DNA of 45,272 nt from a virus. Made by a program: the position numbers and the translations under genes. Every line of letters begins with the position of its first letter. Positions within the stretch are counted from its first letter, which is position 1. Positions 24,796 to 30,530 of this stretch are shown here, in pieces. The notes under the pieces are model-generated. The model did no database searches, was not told the DNA's origin, and was given only the letters and a program-made list of their open reading frames with translations. The stretch covers positions 1-45,272 of IMG/VR virus record IMGVR_UViG_3300045120_000422; one strand, given 5' to 3'.

Positions 24796-24841
24796 TGGGA
24801 CCGTAACCCCGTGCAGTAGAGTATCCTACGCTACGTTACGG

Positions 24842-24869
24842 GTGGGGCCGGGAGACGTTCCGGCCCCAC
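24842..24869. terminator. GC-rich hairpin between convergent genes
   Basis: A perfect 10-bp stem (GTGGGGCCGG / CCGGCCCCAC) with an 8-base loop sits between the end of the XRE gene and the end of the leftward 90-aa gene. There is no T run on either side, so it is only a candidate bidirectional terminator. Confidence 0.5.
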
Positions 24870-24872
24870 AGA

Positions 24873-25145
24873 TCATTGCGTCGTGCCGCTGCGCTCATGC
24901 TCCGGCGCCGGCCGCATCCCCTCCCACGTCGGAGCCCCACCGGTCAGCTCCCTAAGCTTGTCTCCAATCGCCTCCTTCATCAGATCAATAAACACCGCCT
25001 TGCGATCCAGGTCGCGCACGAACTCCATCCTGATCGAGCCTAGAAACAGCGCACCCTCCATCGTGTTCGGCAACGCATAATAGGCAACCCACAAGCTGCC
25101 TTCCTCACGCATCGCCAGTCGCCCAGACCGCTTCTTGATCTTCAT
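24873..25145 (-). CDS. Hypothetical protein, 90 aa
   Basis: ATG 25145 has GGAGG at 7-nt spacing. The sequence (MREEGSLWVAYYALPNTMEGALFLGSIRMEF) forms a small beta sheet followed by a helix (AVFIDLMKEAIGDKLRELTG) and a C-terminal APEHERSG tail. I recall similar small proteins from rhizobial phages, without function. The 37-bp inverted repeat at 25171-25207 lies 25 bases upstream and probably controls it. Confidence 0.75.
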   Translation of the reverse strand: MKIKKRSGRLAMREEGSLWVAYYALPNTMEGALFLGSIRMEFVRDLDRKAVFIDLMKEAIGDKLRELTGGAPTWEGMRPAPEHERSGTTQ

Positions 25146-25170
25146 CGCCGTTCCTCCGCAATCCTTCGAA

Positions 25171-25207
25171 TATTGGAGAATAAATCAGTCAGATTTATTC
25201 TCCAATA
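25171..25207. promoter_or_regulatory. 37-bp inverted repeat with 16-bp arms
   Basis: TATTGGAGAATAAATC and its exact reverse complement flank a 5-base centre (AGTCA). It lies 25 bases upstream of the leftward 90-aa gene. Because of its symmetry it contains TTGGAG-N17-TATTCT on both strands, a weak promoter in either direction. The AT-rich arms stand out from the GC-rich surroundings. Candidate roles: operator, symmetrical promoter or recombination/replication site. Confidence 0.65.
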
Positions 25208-25257
25208 ACACGAGTTCTCTCGGAAATTACTCCCGACGTGCCGCAACAAGTGCTCAT

Positions 25258-25280
25258 CCTTCGGCAAGTGCTCAGGAGGG
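25258..25280 (+). repeat. Dispersed repeat, variant copy
   Basis: CCTTCGGCAAG then TGCTCAGGAGGG; a partial AAGTGCTCATCC duplicate lies directly upstream. Part of the repeat family described at 24775. Confidence 0.6.
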
Positions 25281-25425
25281 TGGGATGGCAGGACACACAT
25301 TATCATCCTACGTTGAGCGCCGAGGTAACCTCACGGCTACCCCCATCCGCATCTTTTGTGGCGGCCCACTCGGCTCTCCCCGGGGCCGCCTCGCACGGGG
25401 GCAAGGTCACAGAGCCGTATTCAAA

Positions 25426-25447
25426 CCCTTCGACAAGTCCTCAGGAG
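25426..25447 (+). repeat. Dispersed repeat, intergenic copy
   Basis: CCCTTCGACAAG followed by TCCTCAGGAG in the gene-poor region. Close to the widespread CCCTTCGACAAGCTCAGGG-type repeat of bacterial chromosomes, as far as I remember. Confidence 0.65.
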
Positions 25448-25710
25448 CCCGGGCTGCGGTGTCCTACATTAGACGACGGCCCGAAGGCCGGCGGGCCTCC
25501 ATACCCGCGTCTCCGCAGTGCTCCACCGGAGGTTCAGTCCAGCCAGACACATTGATCACCAAAAACCCCCGCTGAACAGCCTCTCCTTAACAATCGCCCA
25601 GAATTTTTTTGGGGTGAACCGCGTGGGGGGTCCCTGACCTAGTCACCCTCGAGGCCATCGGCTGGCGCGCCTCGCGGGGTCCTCAGGGGGGGGGTCGGGA
25701 GAGTGGATGC

Positions 25711-26061
25711 TTACACTACGCTTACACGGTGTTTAGCCTGGTAGCCTACTTCCTTGCAATTGCTGTGGTTTTCCGTCTCAGACTCGTCATGACATATGAC
25801 AGTGCCCGGCGATTGCCTATTCCTATAGCATGTATTGGCGTGTTCTATTTCTTGATCACGTTCTCTAATTTCGTCATCGGCTGGTCGTTCAACTTCGTCC
25901 ACAAGGAACGGGCGCTCCATCCAGGCGAGGCGAGGGAGAGTGATGGGTCGCTTGGAAGTGGCTTGCTGTTGCTCGTGCTTGATGGCTTGTCGGATGGCTC
26001 GCCGGGTTAGTACCCGTTGATGCTCGGTGGCGGTGGCGACCTGCACTTGCTTGGTTGTCAT
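25711..26061 (-). CDS. Hypothetical protein, 116 aa (strand uncertain)
   Basis: ATG 26061, polar helical N-terminal half (QRVLTRRAIRQAIKHEQQQATSKRP) and a Cys/His/Glu-rich C-terminus. The ribosome-binding site is weak and no -35/-10 pair is evident upstream. On the opposite strand a 93-codon frame (25729-26010, GTG start) would encode a hydrophobic protein; the two cannot be separated confidently by codon bias. I favour the minus strand because of the ATG start and the better third-base GC in the N-terminal half. Confidence 0.4.
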   Translation of the reverse strand: MTTKQVQVATATEHQRVLTRRAIRQAIKHEQQQATSKRPITLPRLAWMERPFLVDEVERPADDEIRERDQEIEHANTCYRNRQSPGTVICHDESETENHSNCKEVGYQAKHRVSVV

Positions 26062-26081
26062 GGAGGAAGCTCTCTAAGCCT

Positions 26082-26093
26082 GCGCACGTGCGC
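26082..26093. promoter_or_regulatory. 12-bp palindrome GCGCACGTGCGC
   Basis: Perfectly symmetrical, about 20 bases upstream of the leftward 116-codon frame. Could be an operator; no second copy noticed. Confidence 0.3.
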
Positions 26094-26185
26094 GAGGGGG
26101 GTCGCGTTGCATAGCACGACTTTTCTGTGTGTATCTCACTTATTGCTGTGGCTGTAGGGCTTGACCCCCGCTTGACAGCCAAATT

Positions 26186-26230
26186 GTCGCACCCCCCTTG
26201 TTTTATCGATTTGCGGGGGGAGGGTGCGAC
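26186..26230. promoter_or_regulatory. Inverted repeat upstream of early promoter
   Basis: Perfect 9-bp arms GTCGCACCC and GGGTGCGAC, 27 bases apart, with further C/G pairing inside and an AT-rich centre (TTGTTTTATCGATTT). It lies 32 bases upstream of the early promoter -35. Three GCTTGAC direct repeats (26159, 26170, 26260) surround it. Candidate regulator site or insulating terminator. Confidence 0.45.
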
Positions 26231-26261
26231 ATCTTGTCCTATGTGCTGATAACATTCCCGC

Positions 26262-26290
26262 TTGACATCCCACGCACTGCCGCTCATATT
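26262..26290 (+). promoter_or_regulatory. Early promoter for the rightward small-gene operon
   Basis: TTGACA (26262-26267), 17 bases, CATATT (26285-26290). Transcription should start near 26297, about 22 bases before the first ATG. Its -35 and following bases are identical to the leftward terL promoter candidate, suggesting a common controller. Confidence 0.65.
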
Positions 26291-26318
26291 GCTCCCATCG
26301 AAACGGAGGACTTGCGAC

Positions 26319-26513
26319 ATGACACGCCAGGAATTTGACAACGCCTTCCGCGCACACATCGACAACACTGCCGGTTACACGCGACGGGAACTCACCGCAA
26401 TCAATGACGCTGTGTTTGCGATGACAAGGGACTTGGACTTGGACGACGACAGGACAAAGAGCTTCGTTGATTACAAATTTGAGCGCGCGTTTGAGTGGGT
26501 TGATCTTTCTTGA
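26319..26513 (+). CDS. Early protein, 64 aa
   Basis: First gene after the early promoter; ATG 26319 has GGAGG 9 bases upstream. Small helical acidic protein (FDNAFRAHIDNTAGYTRRELTAINDAVFAMTRDLDLDDDRTK). Its size and place suggest an early host-takeover factor; no family recognised. Confidence 0.75.
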   Translation: MTRQEFDNAFRAHIDNTAGYTRRELTAINDAVFAMTRDLDLDDDRTKSFVDYKFERAFEWVDLS

Positions 26514-26576
26514 CGCGCGACGGGCGTCCCACGGGGCGCCTATCGGGCCTCATGCCCACAACAAGGAGATGCGACA

Positions 26577-26765
26577 ATGACCCTTAATGGCTTTGATTAC
26601 CCGGCATACCCTGATGACATAAACGCTTACGAAATGGGCTGGATGGATTGCGAACGTGGCAATGGCCAAAACCCATGGTCGCGAGGCACAGTTGAGGCGA
26701 TGGGCTGGCGCGACGGATATACTCATGCCTGCCAAACTTACGAAGTAGACCATGCTCACGCTTGA
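26577..26765 (+). CDS. Rmf/CrpP-like small protein, 62 aa
   Basis: AAGGAG precedes ATG 26577. Residues 17-51 (AYEMGWMDCERGNGQNPWSRGTVEAMGWRDGYTHA) follow the GxxxG...NPW/CPY......W.xGW/Y pattern of the ribosome modulation factor / CrpP family. Rmf dimerises 70S ribosomes in stationary phase; phage members are common but their role is not known to me. As the second early gene it could act on host translation. The assignment rests on pattern only. Confidence 0.6.
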   Translation: MTLNGFDYPAYPDDINAYEMGWMDCERGNGQNPWSRGTVEAMGWRDGYTHACQTYEVDHAHA

Positions 26766-27027
26766 CCAGCTGCTCGCCAGCCGCAAGGCCCTGGCGGAGC
26801 GCCGCAGCCGGGGTCGCTGCGAGGGCAACCATGGGTTGCGCCGATTGACCAAGACCGAGAAATCATCCCGCGATGGTCGCTGGCGCGGCTATGACGGCGA
26901 GCTTGAGATGGAGATCGCCGAGATCGTGGCTCAAGTGGCGTACCGCGTTAAGGATGAGCGTGAAACCCTCAACCTGTACCTCTTGGAGAATGGTGAGCCA
27001 AATTGGCGACTCGAAATTCCCTTCTGA
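26752..27027 (+). CDS. Early hypothetical protein, 91 aa
   Basis: Overlaps the previous gene by 14 bases and the next by 25. Basic N-terminal half (LASRKALAERRSRGRCEGNHGLRRLTK), then an acidic helix (YDGELEMEIAEIVAQVAYRVKDERE) and NGEPNWRLEIPF at the end. No motif recognised. Confidence 0.7.
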   Translation: MLTLDQLLASRKALAERRSRGRCEGNHGLRRLTKTEKSSRDGRWRGYDGELEMEIAEIVAQVAYRVKDERETLNLYLLENGEPNWRLEIPF

Positions 27028-27215
27028 ACGCGTCGCGGTGGCTTGACTCGATCATAGCGCAACGTTTCGAGGGTGAGATTCAGCGTCGCTGCGATGCGCC
27101 GCTACGTCCCATGGTGCCCCAGCAGCCCGCCGCTACACTCGGCGGACTATTCGGCGACGACTCCAAGCAGATCGACTTGGAGGATTTGATCCACAAGGCA
27201 ATGGAAGGAAAATGA
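27003..27215 (+). CDS. Early hypothetical protein, 70 aa
   Basis: No ATG lies near the N-terminus; TTG 27003 with GGTGAG 5 bases upstream is the best start, and a stop codon three codons upstream excludes a longer form. Contains ASRWLDSIIAQRFEGEIQRRCDAPLRP and an acidic helical C-terminus. Its end overlaps the next ATG by four bases (ATGA). Confidence 0.6.
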   Translation: MATRNSLLNASRWLDSIIAQRFEGEIQRRCDAPLRPMVPQQPAATLGGLFGDDSKQIDLEDLIHKAMEGK

Positions 27216-27595
27216 CAATGCGAAAATATGCCTTACCGGCAGCGGTCATTCTAGGCATCGCTGCTCAATGCGCGCCGGCTTCCGCGTCTGGTTACACAAT
27301 ATGGCAAACCACTTGCGCAACGCTGGGCACTAACAAGTGTGGGCAGCACAGGACTGACCATATCTCTCTGTTTTTCACCACAGCGGGGGCGGCAAGCACT
27401 TACATAAACCAACACATCATCCCGGTTTATCCTTGCTCTCCGACCAGCTGCTTTAACCAGGGCTTAGAAGCAACAAGCTCGGAATGTGCCACCGAGGCGG
27501 CTTCCAACAAGAAAGCGGGCTACTTCTACTGCGTCACACCCTGGGCGGGCGCCGCGCCGACGCCCAGACCTGGCCAAAACCTGTTGAATTGGTGA
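27212..27595 (+). CDS. Early secreted Cys-rich protein, 127 aa
   Basis: GGAAGG precedes ATG 27212. Residues 1-25 form a signal peptide (KYALPAAVILGIAAQCAPASA cleavage region). The mature part has six Cys (TTCATL, NKCGQ, YPCSP, TSCFN, SECAT, FYCVT), likely forming disulfides in the periplasm. Export of an early product suggests an envelope role such as blocking superinfection or altering a receptor, which is inference. No family recognised. Confidence 0.8.
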   Translation: MTMRKYALPAAVILGIAAQCAPASASGYTIWQTTCATLGTNKCGQHRTDHISLFFTTAGAASTYINQHIIPVYPCSPTSCFNQGLEATSSECATEAASNKKAGYFYCVTPWAGAAPTPRPGQNLLNW

Positions 27596-27831
27596 TGTGC
27601 ATGAGCAGCAACTCAGGGATGCATAGGACAATGCCTCACCTGGCAGCTGACTACCGCCCCGCGCCACAGCCCGTCGTCCTTAGCGTCGGGGCCAAGCTGA
27701 TCATCGCAACCGAGGCGCTGGAGCTTATTCGCTGGCGCCTCGGTGATCCCAAGCTCAAGCCCCGCGGTCTGCGCGCTCGCGAGGCCATCGTTCTTGACCA
27801 AGTCATTCGCGCACTGGAGTTAATCCGATGA
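27595..27831 (+). CDS. Early hypothetical protein, 78 aa
   Basis: ATG 27595 overlaps the previous stop (TGATG) and the end overlaps the next ATG by four bases. The second half is helical (SVGAKLIIATEALELIRWRL, REAIVLDQVIRALELIR), with two similar ALELIR segments suggesting a helical hairpin. No separate ribosome-binding site, so translation is probably coupled. Confidence 0.65.
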   Translation: MCMSSNSGMHRTMPHLAADYRPAPQPVVLSVGAKLIIATEALELIRWRLGDPKLKPRGLRAREAIVLDQVIRALELIR

Positions 27832-27983
27832 CAATCGAAGTGATGCTAAATCTTGAAGGATTGGTGGGTCGGTTGAAACGGGCAAAGGGCAATCGCAACT
27901 CATGGTTGGTCGCCATGAACGACATCGACATCGCGATATTGGAAGCGGCCATCAAGGCCTTAAAAAAGGAGGGATATCAATGA
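27828..27983 (+). CDS. Early small protein, 51 aa
   Basis: ATG 27828 overlaps the preceding stop by four bases (ATGA). Helical, basic protein (LVGRLKRAKGNRNSWLVAMNDIDIAILEAAIKALKKEGYQ). Good fit to the packed operon; function unknown. Confidence 0.65.
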   Translation: MTIEVMLNLEGLVGRLKRAKGNRNSWLVAMNDIDIAILEAAIKALKKEGYQ

Positions 27984-28030
27984 CCCCAGAGGACGAGGAC
28001 AAATTGGAGAAATTCACCAACTTTGCGTAG
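27980..28030 (+). CDS. Early micro-protein, 16 aa
   Basis: AAGGAGG at 7-nt spacing before ATG 27980, the best ribosome-binding site in the early operon, drives only MTPEDEDKLEKFTNFA. The ATG overlaps the previous stop (ATGA). It may be a real acidic peptide, a translation-coupling device, or the remnant of a truncated gene. Confidence 0.4.
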   Translation: MTPEDEDKLEKFTNFA

Positions 28031-28038
28031 GCGACCAG

Positions 28039-28140
28039 ATGATCGACAAATCAGAGATTGAATTCTTTGTCTTGATCGGCCTCTTGATCATGTTTTTCTT
28101 TGCTTGGGTGCTGATCGGCCTATGGGGATGGTACGCATGA
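28039..28140 (+). CDS. Early small membrane protein, 33 aa
   Basis: Acidic start (MIDKSEIEFF) followed by one transmembrane helix (VLIGLLIMFFFAWVLIGLWGWY). The stop overlaps the next ATG by four bases (ATGA). Single-pass inner-membrane peptide of unknown role. Confidence 0.6.
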   Translation: MIDKSEIEFFVLIGLLIMFFFAWVLIGLWGWYA

Positions 28141-28349
28141 GTCTTCGGGAAGACCTCAGACGCAAGGAAGCCTTTGAGCAGGCGATCCGCCGCAACTGGC
28201 CCGGCATCGGCAATGCTGCCGTCAAGGAGCTGGCGGCTGCCTTGGCCAGAACGCCCCGGATCGGGCTGTCGGATTTTGTCTTTTCAGATAACGAATATCC
28301 GGCCGACCACCGGCTGTATTGCCTGTGCCGGTATCTGATACCCCTATGA
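28137..28349 (+). CDS. Early hypothetical protein, 70 aa
   Basis: ATG 28137 overlaps the previous stop and the end overlaps the next ATG (both ATGA). N-terminal charged helix (LREDLRRKEAFEQAIRRNW), then a helical segment and a C-terminus with two Cys (LYCLCRYL). Function unknown. Confidence 0.65.
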   Translation: MSLREDLRRKEAFEQAIRRNWPGIGNAAVKELAAALARTPRIGLSDFVFSDNEYPADHRLYCLCRYLIPL

Positions 28350-28600
28350 CCCCCACCGAGTTCCGCGCCGCCCTCACCGTGCTGGAAGTTCCGGTGAGCC
28401 GTTCCGCCGCCTTGCTCGGCGTATCGCTTCGCACAGCCTACGGTTGGTCCCGCGGTGAGTGGCCTATCCCGGATAGTGCTGTGATGCGTCTGTGCCACAT
28501 AATGCTCGTGCACGATGGCCAAACGCGCCAGAAGGCCGCTGATGCGTCTTTCGACGGGAGGCTGTGTCGGTACCTCTCAGGACGAATCTCTTACCAGTGA
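28346..28600 (+). CDS. Helix-turn-helix protein, 84 aa
   Basis: MTPTEFRAALTVLEVPVSRSAALLGVSLRTAYGWSRGEWPIPDSAVMRL matches small phage/prophage helix-turn-helix proteins in which the second and third helices read AALLGVSxRTxxxW..G..PIP (about residues 20-42). Likely a DNA-binding regulator of early or middle genes. ATG 28346 overlaps the previous stop by four bases. Confidence 0.8.
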   Translation: MTPTEFRAALTVLEVPVSRSAALLGVSLRTAYGWSRGEWPIPDSAVMRLCHIMLVHDGQTRQKAADASFDGRLCRYLSGRISYQ

Positions 28601-28637
28601 GCTTCCCAGCCACGTGGCAGGCCATAACAGGTGAAGA

Positions 28638-28772
28638 ATGACCAAGCGCAAACCTAAGACTCTACAGGACAAGCTCAAAGCCATCATCAAATGGGCCAGG
28701 CAAATGGGCTACGGCGAAGTTGCCGCCGACCTGACCGAGATTCTCGGGGAAATCCATGGCGAGCGAAGCTGA
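28638..28772 (+). CDS. Early small protein, 44 aa
   Basis: AGGTGAAGA precedes ATG 28638. Basic helical protein (TKRKPKTLQDKLKAIIKWARQMGYGEVAADLTEILGEI). It overlaps the next gene by 17 bases. No family recognised. Confidence 0.65.
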   Translation: MTKRKPKTLQDKLKAIIKWARQMGYGEVAADLTEILGEIHGERS

Positions 28773-29187
28773 GATCGAGGCGGCGGCCCGGGCGGCGTTT
28801 CAATTGTGCGACCGGACCGGGAAATGGGAAACCGTCCAGGACAAAGAGGCTTGGCGAAGGATTGTACGTGCCGCACTCGAAGCCGCGAGGGGGGTTCATT
28901 GCACCGAGGCGGCGGATTGGCCCACTAAGGCAAAGGCGGATTATGTTTGTGGTCAGAGTCAATCGCGTTATCATGAATGCCACTGGCCGGGGTGCAATAA
29001 ACAGGTTCCTCCGGCGATGTGGGGTTGTAAGAAGCATTGGTTCCTGCTTCCTCGGGACCTGCGTAATAAGGTTTGGCATACATACCGGCCGGGGCAGGAG
29101 ATTACTTTGACGCCGAGCAAGGAATATGTGGCGGTTGCTCGCGAGGTTCAGGATTGGATTAGGCGCAGCGAAGGGCGTGATCCTTGA
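28756..29187 (+). CDS. Zinc-binding hypothetical protein, 143 aa
   Basis: GGGGAAATCC precedes ATG 28756. After an N-terminal helix (EAEIEAAARAAFQLCD) comes HECHWPGCNKQVPPAMWGCKKHWFLLPRDLRNKVWHTYRPGQE, a Cys/His site typical of a small conserved phage protein I know from rhizobial phages. Residues C-W-P-G-C and C-K-K-H are likely metal ligands. Last gene of the rightward early operon; function unknown. Confidence 0.75.
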   Translation: MASEAEIEAAARAAFQLCDRTGKWETVQDKEAWRRIVRAALEAARGVHCTEAADWPTKAKADYVCGQSQSRYHECHWPGCNKQVPPAMWGCKKHWFLLPRDLRNKVWHTYRPGQEITLTPSKEYVAVAREVQDWIRRSEGRDP

Positions 29188-29209
29188 TGAGTGCCATGCT
29201 TTATCGGCC

Positions 29210-29299
29210 CTAGCCTGGAAATTCGAACGGGGCGTCGTCCTCCGGGAAATTCCCTTCCTTGCTTGCTATCTCGGCAGCCGCTTTCTTTACCTTTTCCAC
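29210..29299 (-). CDS. Small acidic-tailed protein at the end of the leftward early operon, about 29 aa
   Basis: The frame reads helix (VEKVKKAAAEIASKEG) then an acidic FPEDDAPFEFPG end. GTG 29299 is the only standard start; an ATT at 29320, overlapping the stop of the gene before (ATTGA), with GAGGAG upstream, would give 36 residues and may be the true start. The DDAPF-type tail recalls the acidic tip of single-stranded DNA-binding proteins that recruits partners. Coding status moderately supported. Confidence 0.4.
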   Translation of the reverse strand: MEKVKKAAAEIASKEGNFPEDDAPFEFPG

Positions 29300-29315
29300 A
29301 GTAATCCACAGGGCT

Positions 29316-29786
29316 TCAATCGCTCTGAATCTCCTCAGAGAGTCTATGTGGTTGTGACTGTGTGTGCTTTTGCTGGGCATTAGCTGGTGACATTTTTGTC
29401 ACAGTAAACCTGCCGATGTTGTCCCTTCCGCGTGTCACAGGAATGCTCTTTAGAGCAGCTATCCTTCTCTTTGTGCTTATGTTTTCTGCTTTTTCCATTT
29501 CCAGGTCGATGCGTTTGTGGCGTAATTGTCCATCCAGCAATTGCTGGCTGTTCATCTTTACGGCGGATCTGAGGAAAAACGATTTGACAGTCTCCCGGAC
29601 GGCAAGCCACTGCTTGAGCGAGAGGCCGACAATTTGTGCAAGCCGGCGATCATCGTCCGGCAAGGGGCCGGTTTCCCAATAGTGCATGATGAGAAGCAAA
29701 TATGCGCCGTGTTCCAGCGTCGTCAAATGCGCGGTATCGCGGCGGTAGTCCCCCACATAGAGCGGCATCCAAGGACGTGATGGCAT
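29316..29786 (-). CDS. YdaU/DUF1376-family protein, 156 aa
   Basis: MPSRPWMPLYVGDYRRDTAHLTTLEHGAYLLLIMHYWETGPLPDDDRRLAQIVGLSLKQW is the DUF1376 (YdaU) signature, found in phage replication-type operons. ATG 29786 follows the previous stop by 5 bases with TAGGGAT as leader; an ATG 30 bases upstream is less likely. The C-terminal half is basic and probably unstructured. The family is thought to bind DNA by its winged-helix-like N-terminus; mechanism unknown. Confidence 0.85.
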   Translation of the reverse strand: MPSRPWMPLYVGDYRRDTAHLTTLEHGAYLLLIMHYWETGPLPDDDRRLAQIVGLSLKQWLAVRETVKSFFLRSAVKMNSQQLLDGQLRHKRIDLEMEKAENISTKRRIAALKSIPVTRGRDNIGRFTVTKMSPANAQQKHTQSQPHRLSEEIQSD

Positions 29787-29791
29787 GATCC

Positions 29792-30193
29792 CTACCACGT
29801 GCCAATGGTGGCCCATTTTCGCATGTGATCGACCGCTCGCACCAACTCGGTCGCCAATAAATACGGGTTACGGTTGATGTCCGAACCGCGGTAGCGCAAG
29901 CAATACGATCCTGCCGCAACCGCCGCTTCGTCCTTGGCAAGGTCGTTGCGAAGTTGCTTGTTGCCGTGAAATTGCTTGCCGTCACACTCGATCAGAAAAA
30001 CCGGCCTGTCGCCGTAGGTCTCAACCAGAGAGCCGCCAAATTTAATAGCGAAATCATATCGAAAGTTGGCTAATGCATATTGCGGGATTATCCTGACGTC
30101 ACCCGGAGGGAAAGAGCATTCGAAAACGAATTGCATTGCCTCGCCCAGTTTGAATTCAATCGGGCTCTCACAAAGAGAGAGATCAATTTCCAT
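29792..30193 (-). CDS. DUF559/VSR-like endonuclease, 133 aa
   Basis: CESPIEFKLGEAM at the N-terminus, then FRYDFAIKFG (Asp47) and VFLIECDGKQFHG (Glu69, Asp71) form the acidic core of the PD-(D/E)xK fold, and LRYRGSDINRNP is the conserved C-terminal strand and Arg. These match VSR/DUF559 nucleases. A 10-bp hairpin lies just upstream and its 3' arm contains the only GGGG that could serve as ribosome-binding site. Role could be nicking, restriction-like or concatemer processing. Confidence 0.8.
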   Translation of the reverse strand: MEIDLSLCESPIEFKLGEAMQFVFECSFPPGDVRIIPQYALANFRYDFAIKFGGSLVETYGDRPVFLIECDGKQFHGNKQLRNDLAKDEAAVAAGSYCLRYRGSDINRNPYLLATELVRAVDHMRKWATIGTW

Positions 30194-30201
30194 TTTGGGA
30201 A

Positions 30202-30236
30202 CCCCAAGAGCGGAGCTGCGCGGCTGGCTCTTGGGG
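30202..30236 (-). promoter_or_regulatory. Leader hairpin covering the nuclease ribosome-binding site
   Basis: On the minus strand CCCCAAGAGC and GCTCTTGGGG form a perfect 10-bp stem with a 15-base loop. The 3' arm ends in GGGG, 8 bases before the nuclease ATG, so the fold would hide the ribosome-binding site. No T run follows. Confidence 0.5.
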
Positions 30237-30293
30237 AGTGCAGCCGCTAGCCCGTTTTCGTGCCGGTAGCTACTCCGGCAACCAAAACCTAAC

Positions 30294-30530
30294 TCACCTT
30301 GTGATTGTAGGCAACCGCCTCGGCGGCAACGGCCATAACTTTTCCGGCAACACTCGCATGACCACGCAATCGTACATCGCCCCGGTGCTTGGCCATTCCG
30401 CCCGGCACTCGCGATAGAACCGCGCCACCCGCAAAGGGTCTGAAGTCCCCGATCCGCCCGGCCCGACGCGGCAAAGCTCGACCAGCCTTTCCTCGCCCTT
30501 CAAGCGTCCTAGGATCGCAAAGCGTTTCAT
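30294..30530 (-). CDS. Hypothetical protein, 78 aa
   Basis: ATG 30530 has GGAAGG at 7-nt spacing and overlaps the RusA stop by four bases (ATGA); the in-frame ATG two codons earlier lies too close to that site. Mixed sequence (RFAILGRLKGEERLVELCRVGPGG) with a basic, Pro-rich end. No family recognised. Confidence 0.65.
   Translation of the reverse strand: MKRFAILGRLKGEERLVELCRVGPGGSGTSDPLRVARFYRECRAEWPSTGAMYDCVVMRVLPEKLWPLPPRRLPTITR

Larger units (their letters stand above)
25208..25710. other. Gene-poor region of about 500 bases
   Basis: I find no open frame here that looks coding; the open frames present are Pro/Ser-rich with no ribosome-binding sites. The stretch holds two copies of the dispersed repeat (25258-25280 and 25426-25447), a run of nine G (25686-25694), a seven-T run (about 25607) and GC-rich patches. 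It separates the switch region from the early operon and is a reasonable place for a packaging or replication site, without direct proof. Confidence 0.55.

Noticed and set aside
25135-25575. Plus-strand open frames of 146 and 105 codons in the gene-poor region
   Set aside because: Pro/Ser/Arg-rich, no ribosome-binding site, and they run through the dispersed repeats and the inverted repeat; composition looks non-coding.
25729-26010. 93-codon hydrophobic frame on the plus strand
   Set aside because: GTG start without ribosome-binding site and a C-terminus (GSGLLLLVLDGLSDG) typical of the antisense of a Gln/Ala-rich gene. Kept only as the alternative to the minus-strand 116-aa frame.
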